Both the position numbers and the translations under genes were made by a program. From the NCBI RefSeq assembly GCF_036568125.1, contig NZ_DATCTF010000015.1, positions 1 to 64,000 of the forward strand: DNA of 64,000 nt. The letters run 5' to 3'. This DNA comes from Magnetovibrio sp. (GTDB lineage: Bacteria > Pseudomonadota > Alphaproteobacteria > Rhodospirillales > Magnetovibrionaceae). The notes beneath the pieces are model-generated. The model worked only from the letters and a program-made list of their open reading frames with translations. It was not told where the DNA came from and made no database searches. This document shows positions 41,579 to 54,077 of the stretch, piece by piece (the first letter of the stretch is position 1; the number at the start of each line of letters is the position of its first letter).

Positions 41579-42361
41579 CTATTTCAGCTCTTCGCCTTCG
41601 GTTTCGCCGTCGATGGGTTCACCCCCTGCGGCGACGATCATCGCTTTGAGATCCGTGCACGCGGCGTTCACTTTGGCCGCGTCTTCGCCCCGGACCACCA
41701 AATTGGTGCCGAAGCCGCCGAATTTCAAAAACGGGTACGAGCCGATATCGACGTCCGCGTGCGCGGCCTGCACGGCGCGCAGCTGCTCGCCGATCATGCC
41801 TTCGGAAATGCCGATGGTCGACACGGTCTTGACCACCAGAACCTTGCCGCCCTTGAGTTCGCCTTTGACGCCGTCGAACATCGCCCGGGCGATCACCGGA
41901 ACCCCGGCCATGACAAAGACGTTTTCGACGCGAAAGCCCGGCGCGACGGATACCGGGTTGTCGATCAGGTCCGCACCCTCGGGGGTCATCGCCATGCGCA
42001 TGCGCGCCGCGTTGGCATTGTCGCCATAATGCGCCAGCAACCGCCGCTCCGCTTCGGGGTGGGTGCCGAAACCAAGCCCAAACGCTTTGGCCACAGACTG
42101 GGCGGTGATGTCGTCGTGGGTCGAGCCGATGCCGCCGGTGGTGAAAACATAAGTGTATTTGGCGCGACAATGGTTCACCGCATCGACGATTTCGGCTTCG
42201 ATGTCGGGAATCACCCGGCATTCCGCCACCCGGATGCCGAGCTTCGTCAGTTCTCTGGCCAGGTAATTGATGTTGGCGTCCTGGGTGCGTCCGGACAACA
42301 CCTCGTTGCCGATCACCAGGACGCAGGCCGTTACGGCTTCATGGGATGTCATGTCGTTCAT
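41579..42361 (-). CDS. CinA-like molybdopterin-binding domain protein
   Basis: This protein of about 260 residues is a stand-alone MoCF/CinA N-terminal domain. VLVIGNEVLSGRTQDANINYLAREL is the usual start. FTTGGIGSTHDDITAQSVAKAFG is the MoaB/MogA signature. The C-terminal PncC amidase half of full CinA is missing. In CinA the N-terminal domain is an ADP-ribose or NMN-linked pyrophosphatase. The start (42361 or 42352) is uncertain, because no clear ribosome-binding site is seen. It follows the Nudix fusion gene by 17 bases on the same strand. Confidence 0.85.
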   Translation of the reverse strand: MNDMTSHEAVTACVLVIGNEVLSGRTQDANINYLARELTKLGIRVAECRVIPDIEAEIVDAVNHCRAKYTYVFTTGGIGSTHDDITAQSVAKAFGLGFGTHPEAERRLLAHYGDNANAARMRMAMTPEGADLIDNPVSVAPGFRVENVFVMAGVPVIARAMFDGVKGELKGGKVLVVKTVSTIGISEGMIGEQLRAVQAAHADVDIGSYPFLKFGGFGTNLVVRGEDAAKVNAACTDLKAMIVAAGGEPIDGETEGEELK

Positions 42362-42378
42362 GATGTGAATGTAGGCGC

Positions 42379-43359
42379 TCAGAGGTAATCCATCAACATC
42401 GCAACCAAAGGGATGTCGGCGGGCGGCATCGGCAATTGATTGAGACGCACCGGTTTGACCCATTTGAGCTGTTGGCCTTCCATCGGCGTGATCGTGCCTT
42501 TCCATGTGCGGCACAGATACAGCGGCATCATCAAATGAAAGCTTTCGTAAGCGTGACTGGCGAAGGTGAACGGCGCAAGACAGCTTTCCGAAATATCTAT
42601 GCCCAATTCTTCCTTCAACTCGCGCACCAACGCCGTTTCCGGGGTTTCGTCGTCATGGACCTTGCCGCCGGGAAATTCCCACAGCCCCGCCATGGACTTG
42701 CCTGCGGGCCGTTGGGCCATCAGCACCCGTCCGTCGGTGTCGATCAACGCCACCGCCGTCACCAGCAGTTTCGGCTTGGCGGCTTCGCGGGCGAACCAAT
42801 CGGTGGCGTTCAGTTCATAGATCCGTGCGGCGACTTCGGAACATCGCCCCGGCAAAGTGTTGTTGGTGTGCGTCTGGGTGAAACCGAGCTTTTCCAACAC
42901 CCGCGCCGATGCGCCGTTGTCGGGGTGCACGGCGGCGGCGAGCGCCTTTTTACCCGCACGTTGAAACGCGAACCGCACCATCGCTTGAGCCGCTTCGGTG
43001 ATGTAACCCTGGCCCCAATGCGCGATCCCCAAACAATAGCCGAAGACGTCGTCGCCGGTACCCATGTTGATTTCGATGGAACCGATCAAATCCCCTTCGA
43101 TGCGCCGTTCGATGCCGAACACGTGGCGGCTGTTGGCGGTGCGGTCCAGCATCGCGCCTTCGATGAAGGCGTGGGCGTCCGACATAGCATAAGGATGCGG
43201 GATCAGTGCGGTGTAGCGTGCCACTTCCCACGCGCTGGCGAAATCGAACACCGCCTGAACGTCGTCTTCGCGCAAGCGGCGCAAGCGCAAGCGCGGGGTT
43301 TCGAGAACCCCTATATTCACGGCCTCGAATGCCGACATGCAGGCGTGTTCGCCAATCAT
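42379..43359 (-). CDS. GNAT acetyltransferase-Nudix (MutT) fusion protein
   Basis: This 326-residue protein joins two enzymes. The N-terminal half (about 15-185) is a RimJ/RimL-type GNAT acetyltransferase (TPRLRLRRLREDDV; YCLGIAHWGQGYITEAAQAM is the acetyl-CoA loop). The C-terminal half (about 192-326) is a MutT-like Nudix hydrolase. Its Nudix box is GGKVHDDETPETALVRELKEELG, with the REx2EE core intact. MutT removes 8-oxo-dGTP. AAGGGG precedes the first ATG at 43359. It lies 16 bases after argJ, in an operon with ppiC and the CinA-like gene. Confidence 0.88.
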   Translation of the reverse strand: MIGEHACMSAFEAVNIGVLETPRLRLRRLREDDVQAVFDFASAWEVARYTALIPHPYAMSDAHAFIEGAMLDRTANSRHVFGIERRIEGDLIGSIEINMGTGDDVFGYCLGIAHWGQGYITEAAQAMVRFAFQRAGKKALAAAVHPDNGASARVLEKLGFTQTHTNNTLPGRCSEVAARIYELNATDWFAREAAKPKLLVTAVALIDTDGRVLMAQRPAGKSMAGLWEFPGGKVHDDETPETALVRELKEELGIDISESCLAPFTFASHAYESFHLMMPLYLCRTWKGTITPMEGQQLKWVKPVRLNQLPMPPADIPLVAMLMDYL

Positions 43360-43375
43360 CGCGCGCCCCTTGCGG

Positions 43376-44608
43376 TTACGACCGATAATCGGCGTTGATG
43401 TCGATGTAGCCGTGGGTCAGATCGCAGGTCCACACCGTGGCTGTGCCGCTGGCGATGCCGACTTCGACCTCGATGTCGATTTCCTGGCCCTTCATGTGCA
43501 GGGCAACCGGCGCTTCGTCGTAGCCTTCCACACGCATGCCGTCCTCGGTCACCTGCACGCCGCCGATACGAATGCCCATTTTGTCGCGATCCGCCGCTTC
43601 ACCGGCCTTGCCCACCGCCATGACGATGCGGCCCCAGTTGGCGTCTTCGCCGGCGATGGCGGTCTTGACCAACGGTGAATTGGCGATCGACAAGCCAATG
43701 CGTTTGGCGGCCACGTCGTTTTCCGCGCCGGTGACGGTGATGGCGATGAACTTGGTCGCGCCTTCGCCGTCGCGCACCACTTGGTGGGCGAGATCGAGAG
43801 TCACTTCATCCAGCGCGCGCTTGAAATCGACCAATGCCGGATCGTCGATACCCGTGGGTGTTTTATTACCCGCGGCACCGGTGGCGAACAGCATCACCGT
43901 GTCGCTGGTGGAGGTGTCGCTGTCGACCGTGATGCAGTTGAACGAGGCATCGGCGGACGGCGTCAGCATGGCTTGCAACACGCCTGAGGGAATGGCCGCA
44001 TCGGTGAAGATGTAGCCCAACATGGTCGCCATATCCGGCGCGATCATGCCCGATCCCTTGACGAACCCGTTGATGGTCACGTCCACGTCGCCGATCCGCG
44101 CACGGCGGGTCGCGCCCTTTGGATACGTATCGGTGGTCATGATGGCGCGCGCGGCCTGTTCCCAGTTGGCCGAACCCAGTGCATCCCTGAGCCCCGGCAT
44201 TGCGCCGACGATCAGGTGATGGGGCAGTGGCTCGCCGATCACACCGGTGGAGGCGGAAAACACCTCGCTCATGTTACAACCCACCGCGTCGGCTACGGCA
44301 CTCAAGATGTGGTCGACGGATTCCTCGCCGCGCCGTCCGGTAAACGCGTTGGAGTTGCCGGAATTGACCACCAGCGCGCGGGCGGTGCCGCCGGGCAGAT
44401 ATTCGCGGCACTTCAACACCGGCGCGGAAGCCGTTTTGGATTTGGTGAACACACCCGCAACCGTGGTGGCGGGGCTGAATTCCGCCAACATCAGGTCGGT
44501 ACGGCCCTTGTATTTGACCCCCGCTTGGGCGGTGGCGAAACGCACTCCAGCGATGTCCGGCATGTCGGGAAAAGACGCGGGCGCCAGAGGAGATTTTTTC
44601 AATTCCAT
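43376..44608 (-). CDS. argJ: Bifunctional ornithine acetyltransferase/N-acetylglutamate synthase ArgJ
   Basis: This 410-residue protein recycles the acetyl group in arginine synthesis. The self-cleavage site is in MIAPDMATMLGYIF, where the Thr becomes the nucleophile of the beta chain. STGVIGEPLP, KCREYLPGG and GEDANWGRI are further signatures. Length is normal. It follows ppiC by 14 bases and precedes the GNAT-Nudix gene. Confidence 0.96.
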   Translation of the reverse strand: MELKKSPLAPASFPDMPDIAGVRFATAQAGVKYKGRTDLMLAEFSPATTVAGVFTKSKTASAPVLKCREYLPGGTARALVVNSGNSNAFTGRRGEESVDHILSAVADAVGCNMSEVFSASTGVIGEPLPHHLIVGAMPGLRDALGSANWEQAARAIMTTDTYPKGATRRARIGDVDVTINGFVKGSGMIAPDMATMLGYIFTDAAIPSGVLQAMLTPSADASFNCITVDSDTSTSDTVMLFATGAAGNKTPTGIDDPALVDFKRALDEVTLDLAHQVVRDGEGATKFIAITVTGAENDVAAKRIGLSIANSPLVKTAIAGEDANWGRIVMAVGKAGEAADRDKMGIRIGGVQVTEDGMRVEGYDEAPVALHMKGQEIDIEVEVGIASGTATVWTCDLTHGYIDINADYRS

Positions 44609-44622
44609 TTTCGAATATCCAG

Positions 44623-45462
44623 TTATTGCTGAAGAGCCTTCACAACATCTTCAAAGCTCTTTTTTTCGATCTTAGCTTCACTGCGCAGCTGTTCCATATA
44701 TTTTTGGCCCAGCTCCGCCGACAGTTCATTGGCCAGGATTTCGCGCACGTCCTGGTAACTGGGAACGACGAACGGTCGTCGTTCTTCCACCAAGATCACA
44801 TGCCAGCCGAATTTGGTTTTCACCGGCTCATGGGTGAATTCGCCGGTCGGTAGAGCCATGGCGGCATTTTCGAATTCCGCGACCATTTGTCCGGGCCCGA
44901 ACCAGCCAAGGTCTCCACCACGGGTTTTGCTCGGCCCGGTGGAGTGTTCCGCCGCCAATTGGGCGAAGTTGTCACCGTCTTCCAACAAGCCAATCAGGGC
45001 TTTGGCGTGATCTTCGCTGGTCACAAGAATGTGACGGGCATGGATTTCCGATTGCGCCGCCGCTTTTTCGGCCACCTGCTCGTAACGCTGCTTGATCAGG
45101 TCGTCGGACAAATGTTGCTCGATGTGGCGCGCCAACAAAATACGTTCCAAAATCTGATCGGAGATGCGCGCCATGCGCAGGCGGTATTCCGGGGTTTCGT
45201 CGAAACCGAGCTTCACCGCTTTTTCCGACGCCAAACTGGAATTGATCAGTGATTCCATCAGCACCGGATAAACTTCGCGCAATGGTGCGCCTTGCAACTT
45301 GGTCGGCAACAGATTGCGGGCGTTTTCGACGTCGCTCAAACGCACCACCTTGCCGTTGACGCTGGCCACGACCGGATCGGTTTCGGCACCGTGAGCCGCC
45401 ACCCCCGCCATCAAGGCAAGACCTGCAAACAGAGAAACAACCACGCCACGCTTCAAAAACAT
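44623..45462 (-). CDS. Periplasmic parvulin-type peptidyl-prolyl isomerase
   Basis: This 279-residue protein has a signal peptide (VVSLFAGLALMAGVAAHG), a SurA-like N-terminal helical domain (about 30-130) and a parvulin domain (about 135-235; ARHILVTSEDHAKA, FAQLAAEHSTGPSKTRGGDLGWFGPGQMV). It helps outer-membrane proteins fold after export. The likely export route is through SecA, whose gene lies 2.7 kb away. It is the first gene of the operon leading to argJ. Confidence 0.92.
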   Translation of the reverse strand: MFLKRGVVVSLFAGLALMAGVAAHGAETDPVVASVNGKVVRLSDVENARNLLPTKLQGAPLREVYPVLMESLINSSLASEKAVKLGFDETPEYRLRMARISDQILERILLARHIEQHLSDDLIKQRYEQVAEKAAAQSEIHARHILVTSEDHAKALIGLLEDGDNFAQLAAEHSTGPSKTRGGDLGWFGPGQMVAEFENAAMALPTGEFTHEPVKTKFGWHVILVEERRPFVVPSYQDVREILANELSAELGQKYMEQLRSEAKIEKKSFEDVVKALQQ

Positions 45463-45650
45463 ACCACTGAAATCCCTACACCACTGTCCTTGGCATTAAG
45501 CATATCATGCCGTTTCTCACAAGGGCTGTCGCGGTTCACCGTCACAAAGCGGCCTTGATTTTGGTGTTTTTTATCATGCTTTGGACATTTAAGTGCTTTA
45601 TCATGGCGAAACTCAAAACGCTCCCCCATACGTTGAATGCAGTCTGACCT

Positions 45651-46688
45651 ATGTTTTCGATCCGAAAATCTCATCTGGCTTTGTCAGCCGCCGCGCTGAT
45701 CGCGTGCTTCACCAGCACCGCGCAAGCTGGCGACTTTCTATTTCAGTGGGATAACGACAAGGTCGCTGATACCGACCGCCACTACACCAACGGCATGCGC
45801 ATCGGTTACGTCCCCACCAAGCCGGCAGAGATGCTCACCGATACGTCGGATTTCCTGATCAACACGTTCGGCGCAGGCGGCTTTCCCAATTACCCCCCCG
45901 GCAACCTGCGCATCGGCTGGGTTTTCGGTCAGGACATGTACACACCCGAAGACGTCGACGCGACGGTGCCCGACCCGCTTGACCGACCCTACGCCGGATG
46001 GACCTATATCGGCGCCACGGTGCAAAACGAAAGCGATACCGGGCTGACGTCGCTCAACCAGCAAGACACGCTGGAACTCGATCTTGGTATCGTCGGTCCG
46101 GAAGCCCGCGCCGGTGAAACGCAAAACCGTTTCCATAGGCTGATCAACGTGTCGGAATCGCGCGGTTGGGATTACCAAATTGGCACGGAACCCGGCGTGC
46201 TGCTCACCCGCACGGTCAAGTTTCGCACCGACACGTGGCGGCCTTTCGACACCGACCATTTCGGCTTTGACGCCATACCGCACGTCACGGCGCAACTCGG
46301 CAACATCCGCACCGGCGCTGCTGCGGGCACCACGGTGCGCTTCGGCGGAAATTTAGGCCAAGACTTCGGCCCCATTTACGGCACCTTCGCCGTGCCGCGC
46401 AAAACACCCGACCGTTTCACATGGTCGCTGTTCGCCGGCGCGGAAGCCCGCTTGGTCGCGCACGACATCTTTCTCGACGGCAACACCTTCAAGGACAGCC
46501 CCGACGTCAAACGCAATTGGTTCGTTTTGGAAAGCCGCGCCGGGGTCATGATGCATGTCCCCATGCCCGACGGCTGGGGCATCGACGGCGTGCGCTTGGA
46601 CGTCAGCCATGTGCAGCGCACACGCGAATTCACCACCCAAGATAAAAGCGACCGCTACGGCAGCTTCAAACTGACGCTCAATTATTGA
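45651..46688 (+). CDS. LpxR-family outer-membrane lipid A deacylase
   Basis: This 345-residue protein has a signal peptide (LSAAALIACFTSTAQA) and the LpxR/DUF2219 beta-barrel pattern. The N-terminal NDKVADTDRHYTNGMRIGY contains the conserved Asn-Asp and Thr-Asp-x-x-Tyr residues that bind calcium and catalyse removal of the 3'-acyloxyacyl group in LpxR. It ends with an aromatic residue (LTLNY), as outer-membrane barrels do. It is divergent from the ppiC gene. Real activity on the local lipid A is inferred. Confidence 0.85.
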   Translation: MFSIRKSHLALSAAALIACFTSTAQAGDFLFQWDNDKVADTDRHYTNGMRIGYVPTKPAEMLTDTSDFLINTFGAGGFPNYPPGNLRIGWVFGQDMYTPEDVDATVPDPLDRPYAGWTYIGATVQNESDTGLTSLNQQDTLELDLGIVGPEARAGETQNRFHRLINVSESRGWDYQIGTEPGVLLTRTVKFRTDTWRPFDTDHFGFDAIPHVTAQLGNIRTGAAAGTTVRFGGNLGQDFGPIYGTFAVPRKTPDRFTWSLFAGAEARLVAHDIFLDGNTFKDSPDVKRNWFVLESRAGVMMHVPMPDGWGIDGVRLDVSHVQRTREFTTQDKSDRYGSFKLTLNY

Positions 46689-46692
46689 GCGC

Positions 46693-47700
46693 TCAGTTCA
46701 CCATCACCGTCGCCAGATCTTTGGGTGCCAACGAAGTTGCGGCTAGGTCTTTAGGCTCTTCTTCCTTAAACACATTGATACCGCGCACACCCGATCGGCG
46801 ATTGTATTCGGCGGCCGTGGCTTCGCGGTCCGGGTCGAAGGCGCGTTCGATGATTTCGGCCATGCGCCCCATCAAGTGCATGTCGTTTTCACACAGCCCT
46901 TCATTCAAGGCTTGTTCCGACATGCGGCACAACGTCAGCGCCATTTCCGTAACGTGGGCGAAACGCGTTCCTTTGATACGCCGGCAAAGATCCTGCGAAA
47001 CATTGTGCAAACGCTTCAGGTTTTCCGGCCCATCGGGCAAAGCATCCGCTTGCAGCGCCGCGATTTCGGGCATCACATGATCCAAAAGCCAGCCGATCTG
47101 GTAGGCGTGGCGTTGGACTTTGTGTTCGTTGATGATGAGCTTGGCAGCCTCAACGCTGCGCTTGTTTCGGCTGTCGTTTTTGGAACCGCTCATACGCTGA
47201 TGCAGCGGGTTGGGAACGTCGATTTGCGGAATTTGCATGGTGCCTTCGCGATGCGCGGCACGGCGGTCGGGCCCCACGTAATCCGTGGTCACCACGAAAC
47301 GTTTGCGCGAATGGGTCAATTCCGCCACTTTTTCGGTTAAACCTTTGGCCGTGATCGGTTTCGCCAAGACTTGATCAGCCCCCGAATTGATGGCCGCCTG
47401 AACCACATCGCGACTGGGCTTGTTGATCAAGGTGATCACCACCAAAAACGGATTGTCCCCATGGCAGCCGTGGCGCAGTTCATAGACGAATTTGTTGAAG
47501 TCACCTTCGGGCAACGTCGTGTCGGCGATCAAAAGATCGGCCTCACCCGCTTTCACCGCCGTGACAATCTGAGACAAATTACCTGTGGCCTGCACATTTT
47601 TGAAACCAATGTCGTGCAAGCTGTCCTTCAAACCGGCGCGCAATTCACTATTTGGCTCGGCCAGCACGACACGGATGTTGTCGAAATGTGACATGGACAT
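46693..47700 (-). CDS. Receiver-domain protein with helical C-terminal domain
   Basis: This 335-residue protein has a receiver domain (about 8-130): acidic Glu/Asp region VVLAEPNSEL, acceptor Asp in LLIADTTLPEGDF, and Lys in VLAKPI. A basic linker (VGPDRRAAHREG) and a mainly helical C-terminal region (about 175-300) follow. No DNA-binding or enzyme domain is recognised in the second half. Its ending repeats the words PKDLA twice. Related proteins are common in Rhodospirillales next to housekeeping genes, and the output is unknown. It converges on lpxR with a gap of four bases. Confidence 0.8.
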   Translation of the reverse strand: MSMSHFDNIRVVLAEPNSELRAGLKDSLHDIGFKNVQATGNLSQIVTAVKAGEADLLIADTTLPEGDFNKFVYELRHGCHGDNPFLVVITLINKPSRDVVQAAINSGADQVLAKPITAKGLTEKVAELTHSRKRFVVTTDYVGPDRRAAHREGTMQIPQIDVPNPLHQRMSGSKNDSRNKRSVEAAKLIINEHKVQRHAYQIGWLLDHVMPEIAALQADALPDGPENLKRLHNVSQDLCRRIKGTRFAHVTEMALTLCRMSEQALNEGLCENDMHLMGRMAEIIERAFDPDREATAAEYNRRSGVRGINVFKEEEPKDLAATSLAPKDLATVMVN

Positions 47701-48079
47701 AATTCTGATCTCCAGACTGGAAGTTGCGTCCGCGACGTCTCCGCCACCTGTGCTTTCTTATGCGCTTCCCTCACTGTTCGGGCGTCGGGACAGCTGAGTT
47801 TCACCAAAATCATTTTCACCGTTACGAACGGCGGCGTCACCTCGAGCTTAAGGCACTGTTTTCATTGCGATTTAGCAACATACTCTTCAATTGTTGCAAT
47901 CCCGGAACGATAAAGTCCTTTTTTTAGGGGCAGTTACCGGCCCCTTATTGATCGTATGATTTTCCGGCAATAGAAGATGTGAGTCAAGTTACGGCTTTAT
48001 GGTAGAGAAAAATAATGATCGTTCGATAAACTTTTTTGGTCATATTCGGCTAAAAATCCGCTGTTGAGGCGGGCATGCG
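47701..48079. other. Gene-free region upstream of secA
   Basis: I see no gene in this part of the 486-base gap between the divergent receiver-domain gene and secA. It holds a short dyad GGGGC/GCCCC at 47927-47944 with a T-run in front, and an AT-rich stretch at about 47985-48055 that could contain promoters. The last part of the gap has the secA promoter. Confidence 0.5.
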
Positions 48080-48108
48080 TTGACAGACGTCCCGGGCGTC
48101 TCTAATTC
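48080..48108 (+). promoter_or_regulatory. Sigma-70 promoter of secA
   Basis: TTGACA (48080-48085) and TAATTC (48103-48108) are separated by 17 bases. The spacer contains the dyad AGACG/CGTCT. The secA start is about 80 bases downstream. Confidence 0.7.
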
Positions 48109-48186
48109 TTGGTCACCGCTGGGGGTATTTGGGGGAGACTTTGCCCCACCTCACATTCCAACCTTTGCCTAAAGGTATCCGCATCC

Positions 48187-50880
<2,694 letters not shown>

Positions 50881-50883
50881 CAA

Positions 50884-50913
50884 AAAAAGGCCTCTCGAAC
50901 GAGAGGCCTTTTT
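50884..50913. terminator. Bidirectional terminator between secA and accA
   Basis: GGCCTCTCG and CGAGAGGCC form a stem flanked by A-run and T-run. It lies three bases after the secA stop and serves accA from the other side. Confidence 0.88.
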
Positions 50914-50934
50914 CATTCACGGTGATGAGGTGAG

Positions 50935-51888
50935 TTAACCCAGCCCCACCTTGCCCATTTCGAGGAACTTCTCGCGGCGTTTGGCGCGCAGTTGGCCACC
51001 GTCGAGGGGGGCCATGGCTTCAAATTGGCGTTGAATTTCGTCCGCCACCGCGCCCATGGCGGCTTTGGGGTCGCGGTGCGCACCGCCCAGCGGTTCGGGC
51101 ACCACGGCATCGATGGTGCGCAGTTCCAACAAATCTTGCGCGGTCAGCTTGAGCGCTTCGGCGGCGGCTTGGTTCATGGTGCCGTCGCGCCACAGGATCG
51201 AGGCACAGCCTTCGGGTGAAATTACCGAATAAATCGAGTGTTCCAGCATCAACACCGCATTGGCACTGGCGAGCGCGATCGCACCGCCGGAGCCACCTTC
51301 GCCGATTACGACGGAGACGAACGGTACGCGCAACTGGAAGCTGACTTCGATGGATTTGGCGATCGCTTCCGCCTGGCCACGTGCTTCGGCGTCGGCGCCG
51401 GGAAACGCGCCGGTGGTATCGACGAACGAAATCACCGGCAGCTTGAAATGATCGGCCATCAGCATCAGGCGCTGGGCCTTGCGATAGCCTTCGGGCTTGG
51501 CCATGCCGAAGTTATGACGAACCCGGCTTTCGGTGTCCTTGCCCTTTTCGATCCCCAGCACCATCACGGAACGCCCGCGGAAACGGCCCAGCCCGCCAAC
51601 CACGGCGGCATCCTCGCCAAACAGGCGATCACCGGCCAAGGGTGTAAAGTCTTCGATCAAACCTTCGATGTAATCGAGCGCGTGGGGGCGGTCCGGATGA
51701 CGCGCCACCAGGGCCTTTTGCCACGGCGAAAGTTTGGCATAGAGCTGAGAGAGCTGCTTTTCGACCTTGGTCTGAAGCTTGGCGACCTCTTCGGCGATAT
51801 TGACCTCGGTCCCCGTCAGATGACGAAGTTCCTCGATCTTGCCTTCCAGCTCGGCGATGGGTTTTTCGAAATCGAGATAATGATGCAT
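50935..51888 (-). CDS. accA: Acetyl-CoA carboxylase carboxyltransferase subunit alpha AccA
   Basis: This 317-residue subunit makes malonyl-CoA with AccD. The N-terminal coiled region starts MHHYLDFEKPIAELEGKIEE. The crotonase-fold core includes PGADAEARGQAEAIAKSI and GEGGSGGAIALA, and VISPEGCASILWRD follows. Length is normal. It is minus-strand, downstream of the mcl1 gene, from which a terminator separates it. Confidence 0.97.
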   Translation of the reverse strand: MHHYLDFEKPIAELEGKIEELRHLTGTEVNIAEEVAKLQTKVEKQLSQLYAKLSPWQKALVARHPDRPHALDYIEGLIEDFTPLAGDRLFGEDAAVVGGLGRFRGRSVMVLGIEKGKDTESRVRHNFGMAKPEGYRKAQRLMLMADHFKLPVISFVDTTGAFPGADAEARGQAEAIAKSIEVSFQLRVPFVSVVIGEGGSGGAIALASANAVLMLEHSIYSVISPEGCASILWRDGTMNQAAAEALKLTAQDLLELRTIDAVVPEPLGGAHRDPKAAMGAVADEIQRQFEAMAPLDGGQLRAKRREKFLEMGKVGLG

Positions 51889-51927
51889 GGGCGCTTTCTA
51901 GCACGACATTTGGGGCGAAAGAAGGGC

Positions 51928-51961
51928 AAAAAACAACGGCGGCAGGATAGCCCACCGCCGT
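51928..51961 (-). terminator. Terminator after mcl1
   Basis: On the minus strand ACGGCGG and CCGCCGT pair around a 12-base loop and are followed by TGTTTTTTG. Confidence 0.75.
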
Positions 51962-51985
51962 CATTAAAGCACTGAATGGGAAAAT

Positions 51986-52966
51986 TTATCTCCCTTTAAT
52001 CGCCGCAGCCGTTTTCACCATCACTTCCGCCTGCTTGATCGAGGCGATGTCAATCAAACGGCCATCCAGCGTCACCGCGCCCTTGCCTTCCTTTTGCGCC
52101 TGTTCCATGGCCGCCAAGATGGCGTTGGCCTTGGCGACTTCGGCCTCAGAAGGGCTGAACACGTCGTTGGCGGCGTCGACCTGGGTGGGGTGAATGGCCC
52201 ATTTGCCTTCGCAGCCCAAAATCGCCGCGCGCATCGCCTGGGCGCGATAGCCATCCAGGTCCTTGATGTCGCCGAACGGCCCGTCGATCGGGCGCAAACC
52301 GTTGGCGCGCGCCGCGACCACCATGCGGGCGATGGCGTAATGCCACATGTCACCCCAATGAAAATCGCGCGTGCCGGCATCGTCGAGCGGATCGGTGAGC
52401 ACCCCGTAGCCCGGATTCGGCCCGCCGATGGCGGTGGTGCGCGCCTTGGTCGAGGCAGCGTAATCGGCGACGCCGAAGTGCAGCGATTCGTTGCGTGGGC
52501 TGGCGGCGGCGATTTCGTGCACGTTCTGCATGCCCAGCGCGGTTTCGATGATCATCTCGAAGCCGATCTTGTTGGTGTAGCCCTTGGCCGCGCAAATCTG
52601 CGTCACCAGCATGTCGACGGCGTAGACGTCCGCGGCGGTGCCGACCTTGGGAATCATGATCAGATCGAGCTTGTCGCCGGCCTGTTCGACGATGTCCACC
52701 ACGTCGCGGTACATATAATGGGTATCCAGGCCGTTGATGCGCACCGATACGGTCTTGCCCGACCAGTCGAGATCGTGAAGCGCGGCGATGATGTTTTTGC
52801 GCGCCTGCTCCTTATCGCTGGGCGCGACCGCGTCTTCGAGATCCAAGAACACCATGTCGGCCGTCCCGGACGCCGCTTTTTCCAAAAAACGGGTAGACGA
52901 ACCGGGCACAGCCAGTTCGGAGCGGTTGAGGCGCGCCGGGGCCTGTTCGGGAACTGTGAAGCTCAT
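51986..52966 (-). CDS. mcl1: L-malyl-CoA/beta-methylmalyl-CoA lyase (Mcl1-type)
   Basis: This 326-residue HpcH/HpaI-family lyase closely resembles Mcl1 of Rhodobacter: FLDLEDAVAPSDKEQARKNI, VRINGLDTHYMYRDVVD, LIMIPKVGTAADVYAVD, GKWAIHPTQVDAANDVF and DIASIKQAEV. Mcl1 splits beta-methylmalyl-CoA into glyoxylate and propionyl-CoA and condenses or cleaves malyl-CoA, both steps of the ethylmalonyl-CoA pathway. The ATG at 52966 (MSFTVPEQAPARLNRSELAV) starts the family homology. The other pathway genes are not in the window, so the pathway itself is inferred. Confidence 0.9.
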   Translation of the reverse strand: MSFTVPEQAPARLNRSELAVPGSSTRFLEKAASGTADMVFLDLEDAVAPSDKEQARKNIIAALHDLDWSGKTVSVRINGLDTHYMYRDVVDIVEQAGDKLDLIMIPKVGTAADVYAVDMLVTQICAAKGYTNKIGFEMIIETALGMQNVHEIAAASPRNESLHFGVADYAASTKARTTAIGGPNPGYGVLTDPLDDAGTRDFHWGDMWHYAIARMVVAARANGLRPIDGPFGDIKDLDGYRAQAMRAAILGCEGKWAIHPTQVDAANDVFSPSEAEVAKANAILAAMEQAQKEGKGAVTLDGRLIDIASIKQAEVMVKTAAAIKGR

Positions 52967-53093
52967 AGGGAGGTCTCCGTAAACTTGATTTTTGTGTGAA
53001 GCCGCTTCCATTTAAGCGAACGCGAACGGAGAAATCACGCGATTTTTTGTGCAGGTGCGAAAAGAAACAATTTCGCCTTTGATATCAAAGGCC

Positions 53094-54059
<966 letters not shown>

Positions 54060-54077
54060 TTCGCCCGCCCCCTTGGC

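Noticed and set aside
41579-42361. Full-length CinA
   Set aside because: The C-terminal amidase domain is missing and the next gene is unrelated, so only the N-terminal domain is named.
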